Assembly: GCA_964486685.1 (NCBI GenBank)
Contig: CAZAOE010000014.1
Location: forward strand, 1-28,680
DNA from: JAIOTH01 sp964486685
GTDB taxonomy: Bacteria; Patescibacteriota; Patescibacteriia; UBA1558; S5-K13
Reading direction: 5' to 3'
DNA length: 28,680 nucleotides
Shown here one piece after another: positions 1 to 7,339 of the stretch. The translations under genes were made by a program, and so were the position numbers. The notes under the pieces are model-generated. The model searched no databases, was not told the origin of the DNA, and saw nothing but the letters and a program-made list of their open reading frames with translations. Numbering within the stretch: position 1 is the stretch's first letter; each line of letters opens with the position of its first letter.

Positions 1-131
1 GCTGAATATTATTTTTGTTATTTTATCATAAAAACTTTTTGACTTTATTTTAAAAGTCCAAAGTTATCAACAACACTTATATTATAACATAAAATCCCAT
101 ATTTTTAAAAACATAACTTGGAACTTGAAAC

Positions 132-1343
132 TTAAAAACTATTTGCCATATTATACATCGGCATAATAATAGCTGCCACCATTCCACCTACAGCTATGCC
201 AATTATAACCATAATCAATGGCTCTATTAAAGCAGTTAAATTAGCGACCATATTTTCTACTTCCCGAGAATAAAATCTAGATAATTTTTCTAAAACATCG
301 GCCAGCCGACCAGTCCTTTCTCCTATTTTTAACATTTGGGCCAACATTTGCGGAAACATATCGCTTTTAGAAAAAACATAGGCCACAGAATAGCCATCTT
401 TTACCCTTTCAATGGCTTGTGTTATTAATTTTTTATAATGATAATTATCTATCACATCACCAGTAATTTTTAAAGCGTTAGTCAGGGACACGCCTGCACT
501 TACTAAACTGGACAAAGTACCTCCAAATCTAACTAAATAGATATTTTTAAATAATTTACCAAAAACTGGTAATTTTAGTTTTAATAAGTCAATAGATTTT
601 TTACCTAATTCTGTTTTTTTAATAAAATAGAATAATCCTCCTCCCACAATTATTAAACCTAAAATAAGATAAACAAAATAATTTCGAAATATATCACTTA
701 TGAATAATAAAATCTTAGTCGCTATTGGCAAGTCCTGCCCTGAAGCTGTCAGCATACCCGTTAATTGCGGAATCACAAAAACCATCATGGCAATACCTAC
801 TACAATTAAACCCACCACAATAAAAGCAGGATAAATCATCGCTCCTTTTATTTTGGATTGTAAGTCATAGTTTTTTTCCACTTCATCAGCTAAATATTCC
901 AAAACCTCATCCAATTTACCGGAGCTTTCCCCAGAGGCAACCATATTAACAAAAAAACCACCAAAAACAGAATGCTTGCGCAAGGCCTCAGAAAATTTTA
1001 AGCCCTCATCTACATCATCAGCAATTTGATTAACAATTTTTTGCAAGGCCTCATTTTTAGTTTGCTTAACAATAACTCTTAAAGATTGAATAATTGGCAC
1101 TGTAGCTGATACCATTACTGCTAATTGACGAGAGAAAATTACAATTTCTTTTTTACTAATTCTATTTAAAAAAGGAATTCCAGAAAATTTTAAATCCAAG
1201 GGTCCTTTATTTTCTTTAATGTTAATAATTTGAAAACCCTTTTCTACTAAGGCCTCAGAAGCCAACTCAAAATTAGGGGCCTCAACAATGCCCACAATCA
1301 CATTACCATTACTATTCAATACTTTATAACTAAATAAGGCCAT
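132..1343 (-). CDS. pilC: Type IV pilus inner-membrane platform protein PilC (GspF family)
   Basis: This is the polytopic membrane protein at the base of the pilus machine, which couples the cytoplasmic ATPase to pilin insertion. The 403 residues match the usual length of the family. Two T2SSF domains are visible, at about residues 65-190 and 265-390. Each carries the family pattern of a helical bundle with an FxRQLxxMxxA-like or GGTLSSLVxAG-like opening and a GE(S/R)(S/T)G turn (ASGESSGKL and KIGERTGRL). Hydrophobic segments lie near residues 168-192 and 221-240 and at the C-terminus. It is the last gene of the pil operon and starts 6 bases after the PilT-like gene. The ATG is preceded only by A/T-rich sequence, with no Shine-Dalgarno motif, like its operon partners. 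The assignment rests on clear family similarity; which pilus it serves is inferred from the operon. Confidence 0.95.
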   Translation of the reverse strand: MALFSYKVLNSNGNVIVGIVEAPNFELASEALVEKGFQIINIKENKGPLDLKFSGIPFLNRISKKEIVIFSRQLAVMVSATVPIIQSLRVIVKQTKNEALQKIVNQIADDVDEGLKFSEALRKHSVFGGFFVNMVASGESSGKLDEVLEYLADEVEKNYDLQSKIKGAMIYPAFIVVGLIVVGIAMMVFVIPQLTGMLTASGQDLPIATKILLFISDIFRNYFVYLILGLIIVGGGLFYFIKKTELGKKSIDLLKLKLPVFGKLFKNIYLVRFGGTLSSLVSAGVSLTNALKITGDVIDNYHYKKLITQAIERVKDGYSVAYVFSKSDMFPQMLAQMLKIGERTGRLADVLEKLSRFYSREVENMVANLTALIEPLIMVIIGIAVGGMVAAIIMPMYNMANSF

Positions 1344-1349
1344 ATTTTA

Positions 1350-2405
1350 TTAAAAATTATTTGCATTAGTAATATATTTTTCTGCTTCTTCCTGATTAAT
1401 TAAGCCCTTACTAACTAATTCTTTTAAAGAACTATTCAAATCCTGCATATTATCCCCTCGAGAGGTCTGAATAACTGAATTTAATTGTTCAAATCTTTCT
1501 GATTTTATAATGGATTTAGAAGAATCATTCATGGTAAAAACTTCTGTAGCCAAAATTTGACCTCCACCATTTTTCTTAATTAATCTTTGATTGATAATAA
1601 CCTTTAAAGAATTGGTAATCATACTTTTGGCCAATTCTTTTTCCGATATTTTAAAACTGCTATATATTTTATTTAAAACCACTATTACTGAATTACTATC
1701 CATTACTGCTAAAACTAATTTTCCCGAAGCCGCCGCCTGAATGGCTAATTTTATTTCTTGGGCATTATTAATTTTAGATAAATAAACAATATCTACGTCT
1801 TCATCAACTACATCCGCTAAGCCCTGTAAAAATGAATCCACGTCCTGGCCCACTTCTCTCTGTTGAATAATGCTTTTATCATCTATAAATTCGTATTCAA
1901 TTGGGTCTTCTATACTAATAATCCTTTTTTCTTGATTTTTGTTTAAATACTGAATAAAAGAATTAATAGTAGTGCTTCTACCCGAAGATACTGGACCACA
2001 AACAATAACTAATCCTGCTTCCAATTTTATTATATCGTTAATAACCCGTGGTAAATTTAAATCATTAATATCTTTTATTTGGGTAGATATTAATTTTATA
2101 GTTATAGATAAAGAATTTTTTTGATAAAAAAAGTTCGCTAAAAACCTAATATCATCAGACCAATTATGAGCAATTGTAATTTCTTTTTTAGAGGTTAATC
2201 TTTCTTTTTGTTCTTCAGATAATATAGAATCAGCAATGGTGTTTAAAAATTCTTTGGTCAAAATCGGTTTAGCTGTCAAATCTTTAAGATTGTCATTAAT
2301 TTTTATCACTGGATAAGAGCCAATATTAAAATAAATGGCTAAGGCCCCTTCTTTAATGGCTTGATTAATTAATTCATTTAAATGTAATTTATCTATTGCT
2401 GGCAT
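1350..2405 (-). CDS. Degenerate PilT-like ATPase-fold protein
   Basis: This is a 351-residue protein with the overall layout of the retraction ATPase PilT (N-terminal PAS-like domain, then RecA-like domain), but most signature residues are altered. The Walker A position reads GPVSSGRS (residues 137-144), with Arg in place of the nucleotide-binding Lys. The Walker B stretch reads IVYLSKINN (about 205-213), where active family members have a VGE(M/I)RD-type sequence, so the catalytic Glu is missing. The His-box HTNS is replaced by DSNS (236-239). The Asp-box ISIEDPIEY (about 163-171) is intact. It sits between the response regulator and pilC, where pilT normally lies in pilB-pilT-pilC operons. 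It is probably a non-hydrolysing or weakly active paralog that regulates PilB or PilC, rather than a working retraction motor. That role is inference. The frame is open and intact, which argues against simple decay. Confidence 0.85.
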   Translation of the reverse strand: MPAIDKLHLNELINQAIKEGALAIYFNIGSYPVIKINDNLKDLTAKPILTKEFLNTIADSILSEEQKERLTSKKEITIAHNWSDDIRFLANFFYQKNSLSITIKLISTQIKDINDLNLPRVINDIIKLEAGLVIVCGPVSSGRSTTINSFIQYLNKNQEKRIISIEDPIEYEFIDDKSIIQQREVGQDVDSFLQGLADVVDEDVDIVYLSKINNAQEIKLAIQAAASGKLVLAVMDSNSVIVVLNKIYSSFKISEKELAKSMITNSLKVIINQRLIKKNGGGQILATEVFTMNDSSKSIIKSERFEQLNSVIQTSRGDNMQDLNSSLKELVSKGLINQEEAEKYITNANNF

Positions 2406-2423
2406 AATTTTATTAAATTTTTA

Positions 2424-2455
2424 CCCTAAAAGGAAACGAAGTTTCTCCTTTAGGG
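2424..2455. repeat. Intergenic hairpin between response regulator and pilT-like gene
   Basis: CCCTAAAAGGAAAC (2424-2437) pairs almost perfectly with GTTTCTCCTTTAGGG (2441-2455) around a 3-base loop, with one bulge. It lies in the 110-base gap between the response regulator gene and the PilT-like gene. No T-run follows on the minus strand, so it is more likely a palindromic repeat or RNA-processing/stability element than a terminator. Confidence 0.6.
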
Positions 2456-2515
2456 CCAAATCCTAAATGTCAAAACTTAAGACCCATAGCTTAAGGATTA
2501 AAGCTTTAAAATTCA

Positions 2516-2923
2516 CTATTTGGAATTTTGATTATTATTTATTAAATTCTTTATTTTTTTAATTACTTCACTGGGCACAAAATAGGCCTTAATTAAAAAA
2601 TCATTAGCCCCTAAATCATAACATTTTTTAATTTGCTCTTTTTGAGATAAATTAGTTAAAACTATTAAAGGAATATCTTTAATCTCCAAATCTTTAAATT
2701 TTTCTTCTAAAACTTCAAAACCATCCTTACCGGGCATTAATAAATCCAATAAAACAATATCTGGTTGATGGGCTCTCATTTTTTCTAATGCCTCTTGTCC
2801 ATTGTCTGCTAAAAATACTTCAAAATTCTCTGCTTCTAATTTTAAAGCATACATTTCTGACAAAAACAAATCATCCTCTACAATTAAAACACTTCCCGCT
2901 GATGATCTATCCTGAACAGACAT
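2516..2923 (-). CDS. Single-domain response regulator (CheY-like receiver)
   Basis: This is a 135-residue stand-alone receiver domain with no output domain. The acidic pocket is at E16-D17-D18 (VLIVEDD). The phospho-acceptor is D60 (IVLLDLLMPGKDGFE). The switch threonine is T90 (LIVLTN) and the conserved lysine is K112 (FLIKAYF), so every residue needed for phosphorylation is present. It lies in the pil operon, 22 bases downstream of pilB and followed by the PilT-like gene. By analogy with PilG/PilH-type regulators it probably controls pilus extension or motility by protein contact. The partner and the kinase are not visible in this window. The first ten residues (MSVQDRSSAG) precede the domain; the ATG is preceded by A/T-rich sequence without a Shine-Dalgarno motif. 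Confidence 0.92.
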   Translation of the reverse strand: MSVQDRSSAGSVLIVEDDLFLSEMYALKLEAENFEVFLADNGQEALEKMRAHQPDIVLLDLLMPGKDGFEVLEEKFKDLEIKDIPLIVLTNLSQKEQIKKCYDLGANDFLIKAYFVPSEVIKKIKNLINNNQNSK

Positions 2924-2944
2924 TTTATTTAATAAAATAATTAA

Positions 2945-4705
2945 TTAAATTTCCTTAGTGACTCTTATAATCTCTTCTACGGTAGTGGTTCCGTTTAAGG
3001 CCTTTATTAGGCCGTCTGCTAACATTTTAATATATCCTTGTTGATCTAATTCTTCTTTAAACTTTACCATATCATTTCCACTTGAAATTATGTTTTTCAA
3101 TCCTTCATTCAATAATAATACTTCTGTAATAGCTATCCTACCTTTATAACCAGTTCCTCCACAATGACTACAGCCCTTACCGTGATAAAATTTTATTGGG
3201 TCGCTTTTTTTAATTTTCCCATAAAAGGCCTTTTCTGGAATATTATCAATTTCTTTCGTAATCTTATCTTTTAAATTAGCTGGTAATTCGTATTCTTCTT
3301 TACAATTATTACAAATAGTTCTGACTAATCTTTGCGCTAAAATCATATTTAAAGTAGAGGACAATAAAAAGGGTTCAACTTTCATATCAATCAATCGCGG
3401 AATAGCAGCTGGGGCAGAATTAGTATGCAAAGTTGAAAAAACCAAATGTCCAGTTAAAGCCGCGTGTACTGCTAATGCCGCTGTCTCACTATCTCTAATT
3501 TCTCCAACCATAAGTACATCTGGGTCTTGACGCAATAAAGACCTTAATCCTGAAGCAAAAGTATACTTAGCTTCTGGTCTAACCTGAGATTGATTAACTC
3601 CTTCAATATTATATTCTACTGGATCTTCTAAGGTGGAAATATTGATCTCTTCTGTGTTTATTTTGTTTAAAAAAGTAAAAAGAGTAAAGGACTTGCCGCT
3701 TCCCGTAGGGCCAGTAATCAAAATCATTCCATTGGGCTTTTTTATATTTTCCTCTATTTTATCCTTTAAAAATCCAGAAAAACCAATCTCTTCTAAACTA
3801 GGAATTTTCTTCGGAGTACTTAAAACCCTCATGGCTACTTTTTCATAATCTATCAGAGGCAAGGTTGAAACCCTAAAATCTATTCTTTCATTTTTAATCT
3901 TAACTCTGATTCTACCATCTTGAGGAATTCTGGTCTCATCAATTTTCATATTGGCCATTACTTTTACTCTGGCTATTAAAGCATTGTGAATATATATTGG
4001 CAAAACTATAGAATTATGAAGCTTGCCATCAACCCTAAATCTAGTCACAGATTGCTTATTAACTGGTTCAATATGAATATCTGAGGCCCGACCCTCAACT
4101 GCGTGTTTTAAAATAACTGATATAATTCTAGAAACTGGCGCTGACCTAATAATTTCATCAAAATTCTCGCTTTCTAATTTTGTATCTTCAATTTCAATCT
4201 CATCTTCTCCTTTGGCTAATTTTTCTTTGGCATACCCCAAAACCTCGCCAACTTCTTCAGAAATATTTTCTAATTTTTTAGCCACATATTCAAAGCTTTC
4301 TTCAGAAATCAAATAATATTTTACATGATAATTATTTTTATGCGCTAAAAACTCTGCTGCTTCTACTGCACTAAAATCCTCTGGATTAACTAATCCTACT
4401 TCTAAAATATTGCCTACTTTGTTAAAAAGAACCATTTGGTAATTTCGAGAAAGGTCAGGAGGTAATAATTTTAAAACCTCTTCATCAATGGTTTCGTCAA
4501 TCAAATTTTTATAAGGTATATTAGTGGCCTCGGCTTTAATTTTGGTATATTCTTCTGAATCTAATAAAGAGGCCCGTTTAATTATTTTATCTATGTCGGC
4601 CCTTGGTGCTTTTAATTCTTTTTCTAAAAAATTAAACTTATCATTATCTAATAAGTTCTTTTCCTTAATTTTACTAAGAATTTTATCATTATAATCAATA
4701 TTCAT
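2945..4705 (-). CDS. pilB: Type IV pilus extension ATPase PilB (GspE family)
   Basis: PilB is the hexameric cytoplasmic motor that powers pilin polymerisation. The 586 residues show a T2SSE N-terminal domain (about 50-150), the pre-ATPase ASDIHIEP motif (about 207-214), Walker A GPTGSGKS (332-339), the Asp-box STLEDPVEY (about 357-365), Walker B VLMVGEIRD (about 397-405) and the His-box HTNS (427-430). A zinc-binding tetracysteine is also present: CNNC (465/468) and CSHC (512/515). All catalytic residues are intact, in contrast to the PilT-like protein downstream. The gene ends 22 bases before the response regulator and starts 12 bases after the small membrane protein, so the three are probably co-transcribed. 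The ATG has no Shine-Dalgarno sequence upstream. Identification is firm. Confidence 0.96.
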   Translation of the reverse strand: MNIDYNDKILSKIKEKNLLDNDKFNFLEKELKAPRADIDKIIKRASLLDSEEYTKIKAEATNIPYKNLIDETIDEEVLKLLPPDLSRNYQMVLFNKVGNILEVGLVNPEDFSAVEAAEFLAHKNNYHVKYYLISEESFEYVAKKLENISEEVGEVLGYAKEKLAKGEDEIEIEDTKLESENFDEIIRSAPVSRIISVILKHAVEGRASDIHIEPVNKQSVTRFRVDGKLHNSIVLPIYIHNALIARVKVMANMKIDETRIPQDGRIRVKIKNERIDFRVSTLPLIDYEKVAMRVLSTPKKIPSLEEIGFSGFLKDKIEENIKKPNGMILITGPTGSGKSFTLFTFLNKINTEEINISTLEDPVEYNIEGVNQSQVRPEAKYTFASGLRSLLRQDPDVLMVGEIRDSETAALAVHAALTGHLVFSTLHTNSAPAAIPRLIDMKVEPFLLSSTLNMILAQRLVRTICNNCKEEYELPANLKDKITKEIDNIPEKAFYGKIKKSDPIKFYHGKGCSHCGGTGYKGRIAITEVLLLNEGLKNIISSGNDMVKFKEELDQQGYIKMLADGLIKALNGTTTVEEIIRVTKEI

Positions 4706-4717
4706 AATAATTTATTA

Positions 4718-5056
4718 TTATTCTAAATTTCCTAAATCCTCTTCTGGATTTCCAAAAGGATAAGGATTTCCTACTTTCCCTACTTCTAACGGTAAGTCAA
4801 CATATGATTTTAAATTTAAATCATCAAAAAGGGCCTCAATATTTTCATTAAATAAACCACCTTCTTCGTTTAAAATTTTATTTATTTTCTTTTGTTTGGA
4901 AGTTAAAATATCTATAGTGGTGTTAGATTGAACATTATCTAATTCCTCGTCTTGCTTTTTCTGTTTCTTTAAAAAATAAAACATAAATACAATCATGATT
5001 ATCATGATTAAAAATAAAAATATTAATTTTTTATCTACTTTTTTATTAGTTTTCAT
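4718..5056 (-). CDS. Small single-pass membrane protein in the pilP position
   Basis: This 112-residue protein has a Lys-rich start, one transmembrane helix (about residues 13-30, IFLFLIMIIMIVFMFYFL) and a short extracytoplasmic part. It ends in a GKVGNPYPFGNPEED-type tail. A (G/R)xxNPF-like motif is common in small proteins encoded between pilO and pilB in related genomes, which is recalled rather than checked. Its place after pilMNO is that of pilP, and a role as a PilO-associated linker is plausible. No lipobox Cys is present, and there is no secretin partner in the window. The start codon lies inside a repeat arm (ACGGGATGAAA), so the repeat itself provides the initiation region. The name pilP is not assigned because sequence similarity is not evident. 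Confidence 0.7.
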   Translation of the reverse strand: MKTNKKVDKKLIFLFLIMIIMIVFMFYFLKKQKKQDEELDNVQSNTTIDILTSKQKKINKILNEEGGLFNENIEALFDDLNLKSYVDLPLEVGKVGNPYPFGNPEEDLGNLE

Positions 5057-5152
5057 CCCGTAAGATATTATTAATTGAATTAAATTTTTCCCGTCAGATT
5101 TAATTATTATCTAACAGAATTCATCCCGTAAGATATTATTATCTAACGGGAT
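5055..5152. repeat. Array of CCCGTTAGA/TCTAACGGG hairpin repeats in the pil operon
   Basis: This gap is almost entirely built from one repeat family. ATCCCGTAAGAT (5123-5134) pairs with ATCTAACGGGAT (5141-5152) around a 6-base loop. A weaker pair runs from TCCCGTCAGAT (5089) to ATCTAACAGAATT (ending 5121). A further half unit, ATCCCGTAAGAT, starts at 5055. Read on the minus strand, the left arm supplies the TAG stop of pilO (GAA TCC CGT TAG) and the right arm supplies the ATG of the next gene (ACGGGATGAAA). Related copies occur at 12631-12675, 12731-12764, 13225-13260, 19453-19484 and near 28573. Confidence 0.8.
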
Positions 5153-5859
5153 TCATCTTTTAAATAATAAGTTTTAAAAATAATTGAATAGGACTTAATA
5201 TTAGAATCAAAAGCAAAAGATATAACATCCAATAATCTAATATGAGTCTCTAGTGCCTCCAAAAAATTCTTAACTTTTTTATAACCACCATCTTCTGCAA
5301 AAACGAATAAAGTAATTTTGGCCTCACTAATCATACCTGCTTCTAATTTAGCTTTTTCATTTTCAGCTATTAAACTGGATTTTTTGGTGGGTAAATCTTC
5401 AGAAGAATCTAAAGCAATAGAGCCCAACTTTAAATCTTGATCTTCTACTAAGGCCTCTATTTGGGTCATTAATTCCGGTAAATTTTTTTCTGGAGGCAAT
5501 ATTTCATGAAGTTTATCTATGTCTTCAGATAATTTACTTTTTAATCTTTCATATTCTGATTCTAAAAATTGCGAGTCCTTTTGATAATCTTTAACCCGAC
5601 CTAAATCACTTTGTTTCTGTTCTATTAATTTCTTATACTCCTTAATTTGAAAAATCTGTGGAGCAATTATTAAAAAATAACCAATTATTAAAACAAAGAT
5701 AACCTCAATTAAAATAATAATTTTAAAATATTTATATATAAAAACCGAAAGGCCCGAAACCTGTTTAGAAATTTTGATTTCTGTTTTATTTTCTATTTCC
5801 GGGTCGGACTTAATATTTTTATCTTTTTCTTCCAGCATTCTTTTAATTGTTAGACCCAC
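5143..5859 (-). CDS. pilO: Type IV pilus alignment protein PilO
   Basis: PilO is an inner-membrane protein that pairs with PilN to form the periplasm-facing alignment complex. The 238 residues show a charged cytoplasmic head, one transmembrane helix (about 43-68), a coiled coil (about 72-120) with ILPPEKNLPELMTQIEAL, and a C-terminal ferredoxin-like domain (about 180-235). This is the standard PilO layout. The open frame begins with GTG at 5859, but that codon is part of the terminal repeat of the inserted element upstream. The internal ATG at 5838 (residue 8, MLEEKDK) is the more likely native start. The stop codon comes from a hairpin-repeat arm, so both gene ends abut repeats. Similarity to PilO is structural and weak in sequence, but the context of pilM, pilN and pilB makes it secure. 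Confidence 0.88.
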   Translation of the reverse strand: MGLTIKRMLEEKDKNIKSDPEIENKTEIKISKQVSGLSVFIYKYFKIIILIEVIFVLIIGYFLIIAPQIFQIKEYKKLIEQKQSDLGRVKDYQKDSQFLESEYERLKSKLSEDIDKLHEILPPEKNLPELMTQIEALVEDQDLKLGSIALDSSEDLPTKKSSLIAENEKAKLEAGMISEAKITLFVFAEDGGYKKVKNFLEALETHIRLLDVISFAFDSNIKSYSIIFKTYYLKDESR

Positions 5860-6012
5860 TGAACAATAATTTTACTACTGCAATTTACATATTTTGGCTA
5901 AATTTCTAAAAAATCTTTTCGGCTTAGCTAAGGCTAAACCTCAAAAATTATTTTAAAAATTTATCTCCAAATCTGAAAATTTCGTTACGTAATTTATTAT
6001 TCAGTAGGTCTA
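5851..6012. mobile_element. MITE-like 162-bp element with terminal inverted repeats between pilN and pilO
   Basis: The left end TAGACCCACTGAACAATAA (5851-5869) is matched in reverse complement by the right end TTATTATTCAGTAGGTCTA (5994-6012), with two mismatches in 19. Weaker complementarity continues inward for about 15 more bases. An internal hairpin, GGCTTAGC/GCTAAACC, lies near 5920-5939. There is no coding capacity. This is the shape of a miniature inverted-repeat transposable element. A TA target duplication is possible but cannot be separated from the repeat ends. The right end contributes the TAG stop of pilN, and the left end contributes the GTG at the head of the pilO frame. Confidence 0.6.
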
Positions 6013-7131
6013 TTTTTTATAAAATATATCTTCTACAAAATCTAAGGTTAACGAAAAACTGACCATTAAATTATTGCCACTGGTCACTAAAGAGGCCTTA
6101 TCAATAATAAGTTTATCTATAAAATCTTCGGCCTGATTTAAATGAATCCATTGTCTGGCTATGGTCTTATAATCAGGAGCTACGGCATTTAAGGTTAAAT
6201 TTCCCCCAACACTGCCCGCAAATGAATTATATTGAATTTCTGGTAAAGTATTATCTTCAAGGGCTTTAAAAAATTTAGTCCAATAAATATGCCTACTAAA
6301 AAGACCCCGAATTTCATTTATCTTATTCTGCCATACTTCAATTTCTTTAATAACATCATCATAGCCCTTAATATAATCAATGTGCTTCTCAAACTCTTCG
6401 TTTAATTTATTATAATCATTAACAATATTGGACCGATGTATATAAAATCCAAAAAAAACTATAGAAATAAATATGCCGGAGATTATTAAAGTAATAAGTA
6501 AAGAAAAATATAATTTTTTAGTACTTGGAATATTGGCATTAAATGGTAAAAGATTAACATCAACTTCTTTTTCTTTTTTCTCTTTATCCTTTTTTTTGTT
6601 CTGAAACAAATGCTTAACGTTTAATAACAGGGTATCAAATATATTTTTTTGTTTAATCTTTTCTTTTCTCTTTCTGGGTTCTGCTTCTGCTTTGGGCTTT
6701 GGAACTGGCTTAATTTTTTCTGGTTTTTTTATTTGCTCATTAAAATCTTCTGGTTGGGAAAAATTCTTAAAATCAACTTTTTTATCTTCTGGCAATATTA
6801 ATTTTTGATCTTTGAAATCAACTTCTAATTTATCTACTCTTTGATCTTTTAAATTTGGAGTAAAAGAAGTATTTAAAATGGGTTTTTTTGTTTTTTTAGT
6901 TTTTAAATCGTCTGGACGAGGCCTAAACCACTGACCTAATTTATTTTTAATAGCCAGTTTTTGTTTTTGTTCTTTCACTAATTTTTCTCCAGCCGTATAT
7001 TCTATATCATTAATATCAAAATCCTCTCTATCTTTTAGAGTCCTTTTTTTTCTTAAATCCTCTGGTAATAAATTTATATCATCACTCATATGGTTTAAAT
7101 AAACCGTTAAACCCCTCACCTTTTTAGTCAA
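6010..7131 (-). CDS. pilN: PilN-like pilus assembly protein with long cytoplasmic extension and two NLLP motifs
   Basis: PilN connects cytoplasmic PilM, through a short N-terminal INLLP-type motif, to periplasmic PilO. Here the 373-residue protein is about twice the usual length (roughly 180-210). It has one such motif near its start (DINLLPEDLR, residues 18-27), then about 160 residues of charged, Lys/Pro-rich, probably disordered sequence. A second motif follows (VDVNLLPF, 190-197) directly before the single transmembrane helix (about 206-230), then the coiled coil and C-terminal fold typical of PilN. The likely start is the second ATG at 7089 (residue 15, MSDDINLLP), since the first 14 codons cover a GGTGAGG stretch and a hairpin. 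The stop TAG coincides with the end of the inserted element downstream. Assignment is firm from position and the second half; the role of the extension is unknown. Confidence 0.87.
   Translation of the reverse strand: MTKKVRGLTVYLNHMSDDINLLPEDLRKKRTLKDREDFDINDIEYTAGEKLVKEQKQKLAIKNKLGQWFRPRPDDLKTKKTKKPILNTSFTPNLKDQRVDKLEVDFKDQKLILPEDKKVDFKNFSQPEDFNEQIKKPEKIKPVPKPKAEAEPRKRKEKIKQKNIFDTLLLNVKHLFQNKKKDKEKKEKEVDVNLLPFNANIPSTKKLYFSLLITLIISGIFISIVFFGFYIHRSNIVNDYNKLNEEFEKHIDYIKGYDDVIKEIEVWQNKINEIRGLFSRHIYWTKFFKALEDNTLPEIQYNSFAGSVGGNLTLNAVAPDYKTIARQWIHLNQAEDFIDKLIIDKASLVTSGNNLMVSFSLTLDFVEDIFYKK
7092..7120 (-). promoter_or_regulatory. pilN: Possible structured leader of pilN (GGTGAGG plus hairpin)
   Basis: On the minus strand GGTGAGG (7120-7114) is followed directly by a hairpin, GGTTTAA (7113-7107) with TTAAACC (7098-7092) and an 8-base loop. 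The hairpin ends 2 bases before the ATG at 7089. Folded, it would bring a Shine-Dalgarno-like sequence close to the start; unfolded, the two are 24 bases apart. This helps explain the choice of 7089 as start, but the region could equally be coding from 7131. Confidence 0.3.
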
Positions 7132-7233
7132 AAAATATAATGTTTTAATTTTATAATATCTTTTAAAAAATAATAATTCTTAATATAGTTCATTTCAAAA
7201 AAGGTGTTAGGGTGAACTGTTAAATGGTTTCAT

Positions 7234-7269
7234 AATCCAACAATCCAACAATTTAACAATTTAACAATT
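7234..7269. repeat. Short tandem repeat, period 8 (AATCCAAC / AATTTAAC)
   Basis: AATCCAAC occurs twice (7234-7249), followed by AATTTAAC twice (7250-7265) and a partial unit. It fills part of the 208-base gap between pilM and pilN. It has the look of slippage-prone spacer DNA; no function can be read from it. Confidence 0.7.
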
Positions 7270-7339
7270 AATACCCCTATTATATCACAGATAAACCTTA
7301 TTCTAAATTTTATTTTACCCCTACGAACTACAAACCAAC

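Noticed and set aside
61..80. TTATCAACA resembling a DnaA box near the window start
   Set aside because: One mismatch, single copy, and no cluster, dnaA or dnaN gene nearby; expected by chance in AT-rich sequence.
3633..3848. Plus-strand open frame opposite pilB
   Set aside because: Shadow of the pilB coding strand, with no family similarity.
5055..5152. CRISPR array
   Set aside because: The repeats are hairpin units without unique spacers of even length, and no cas genes are present.
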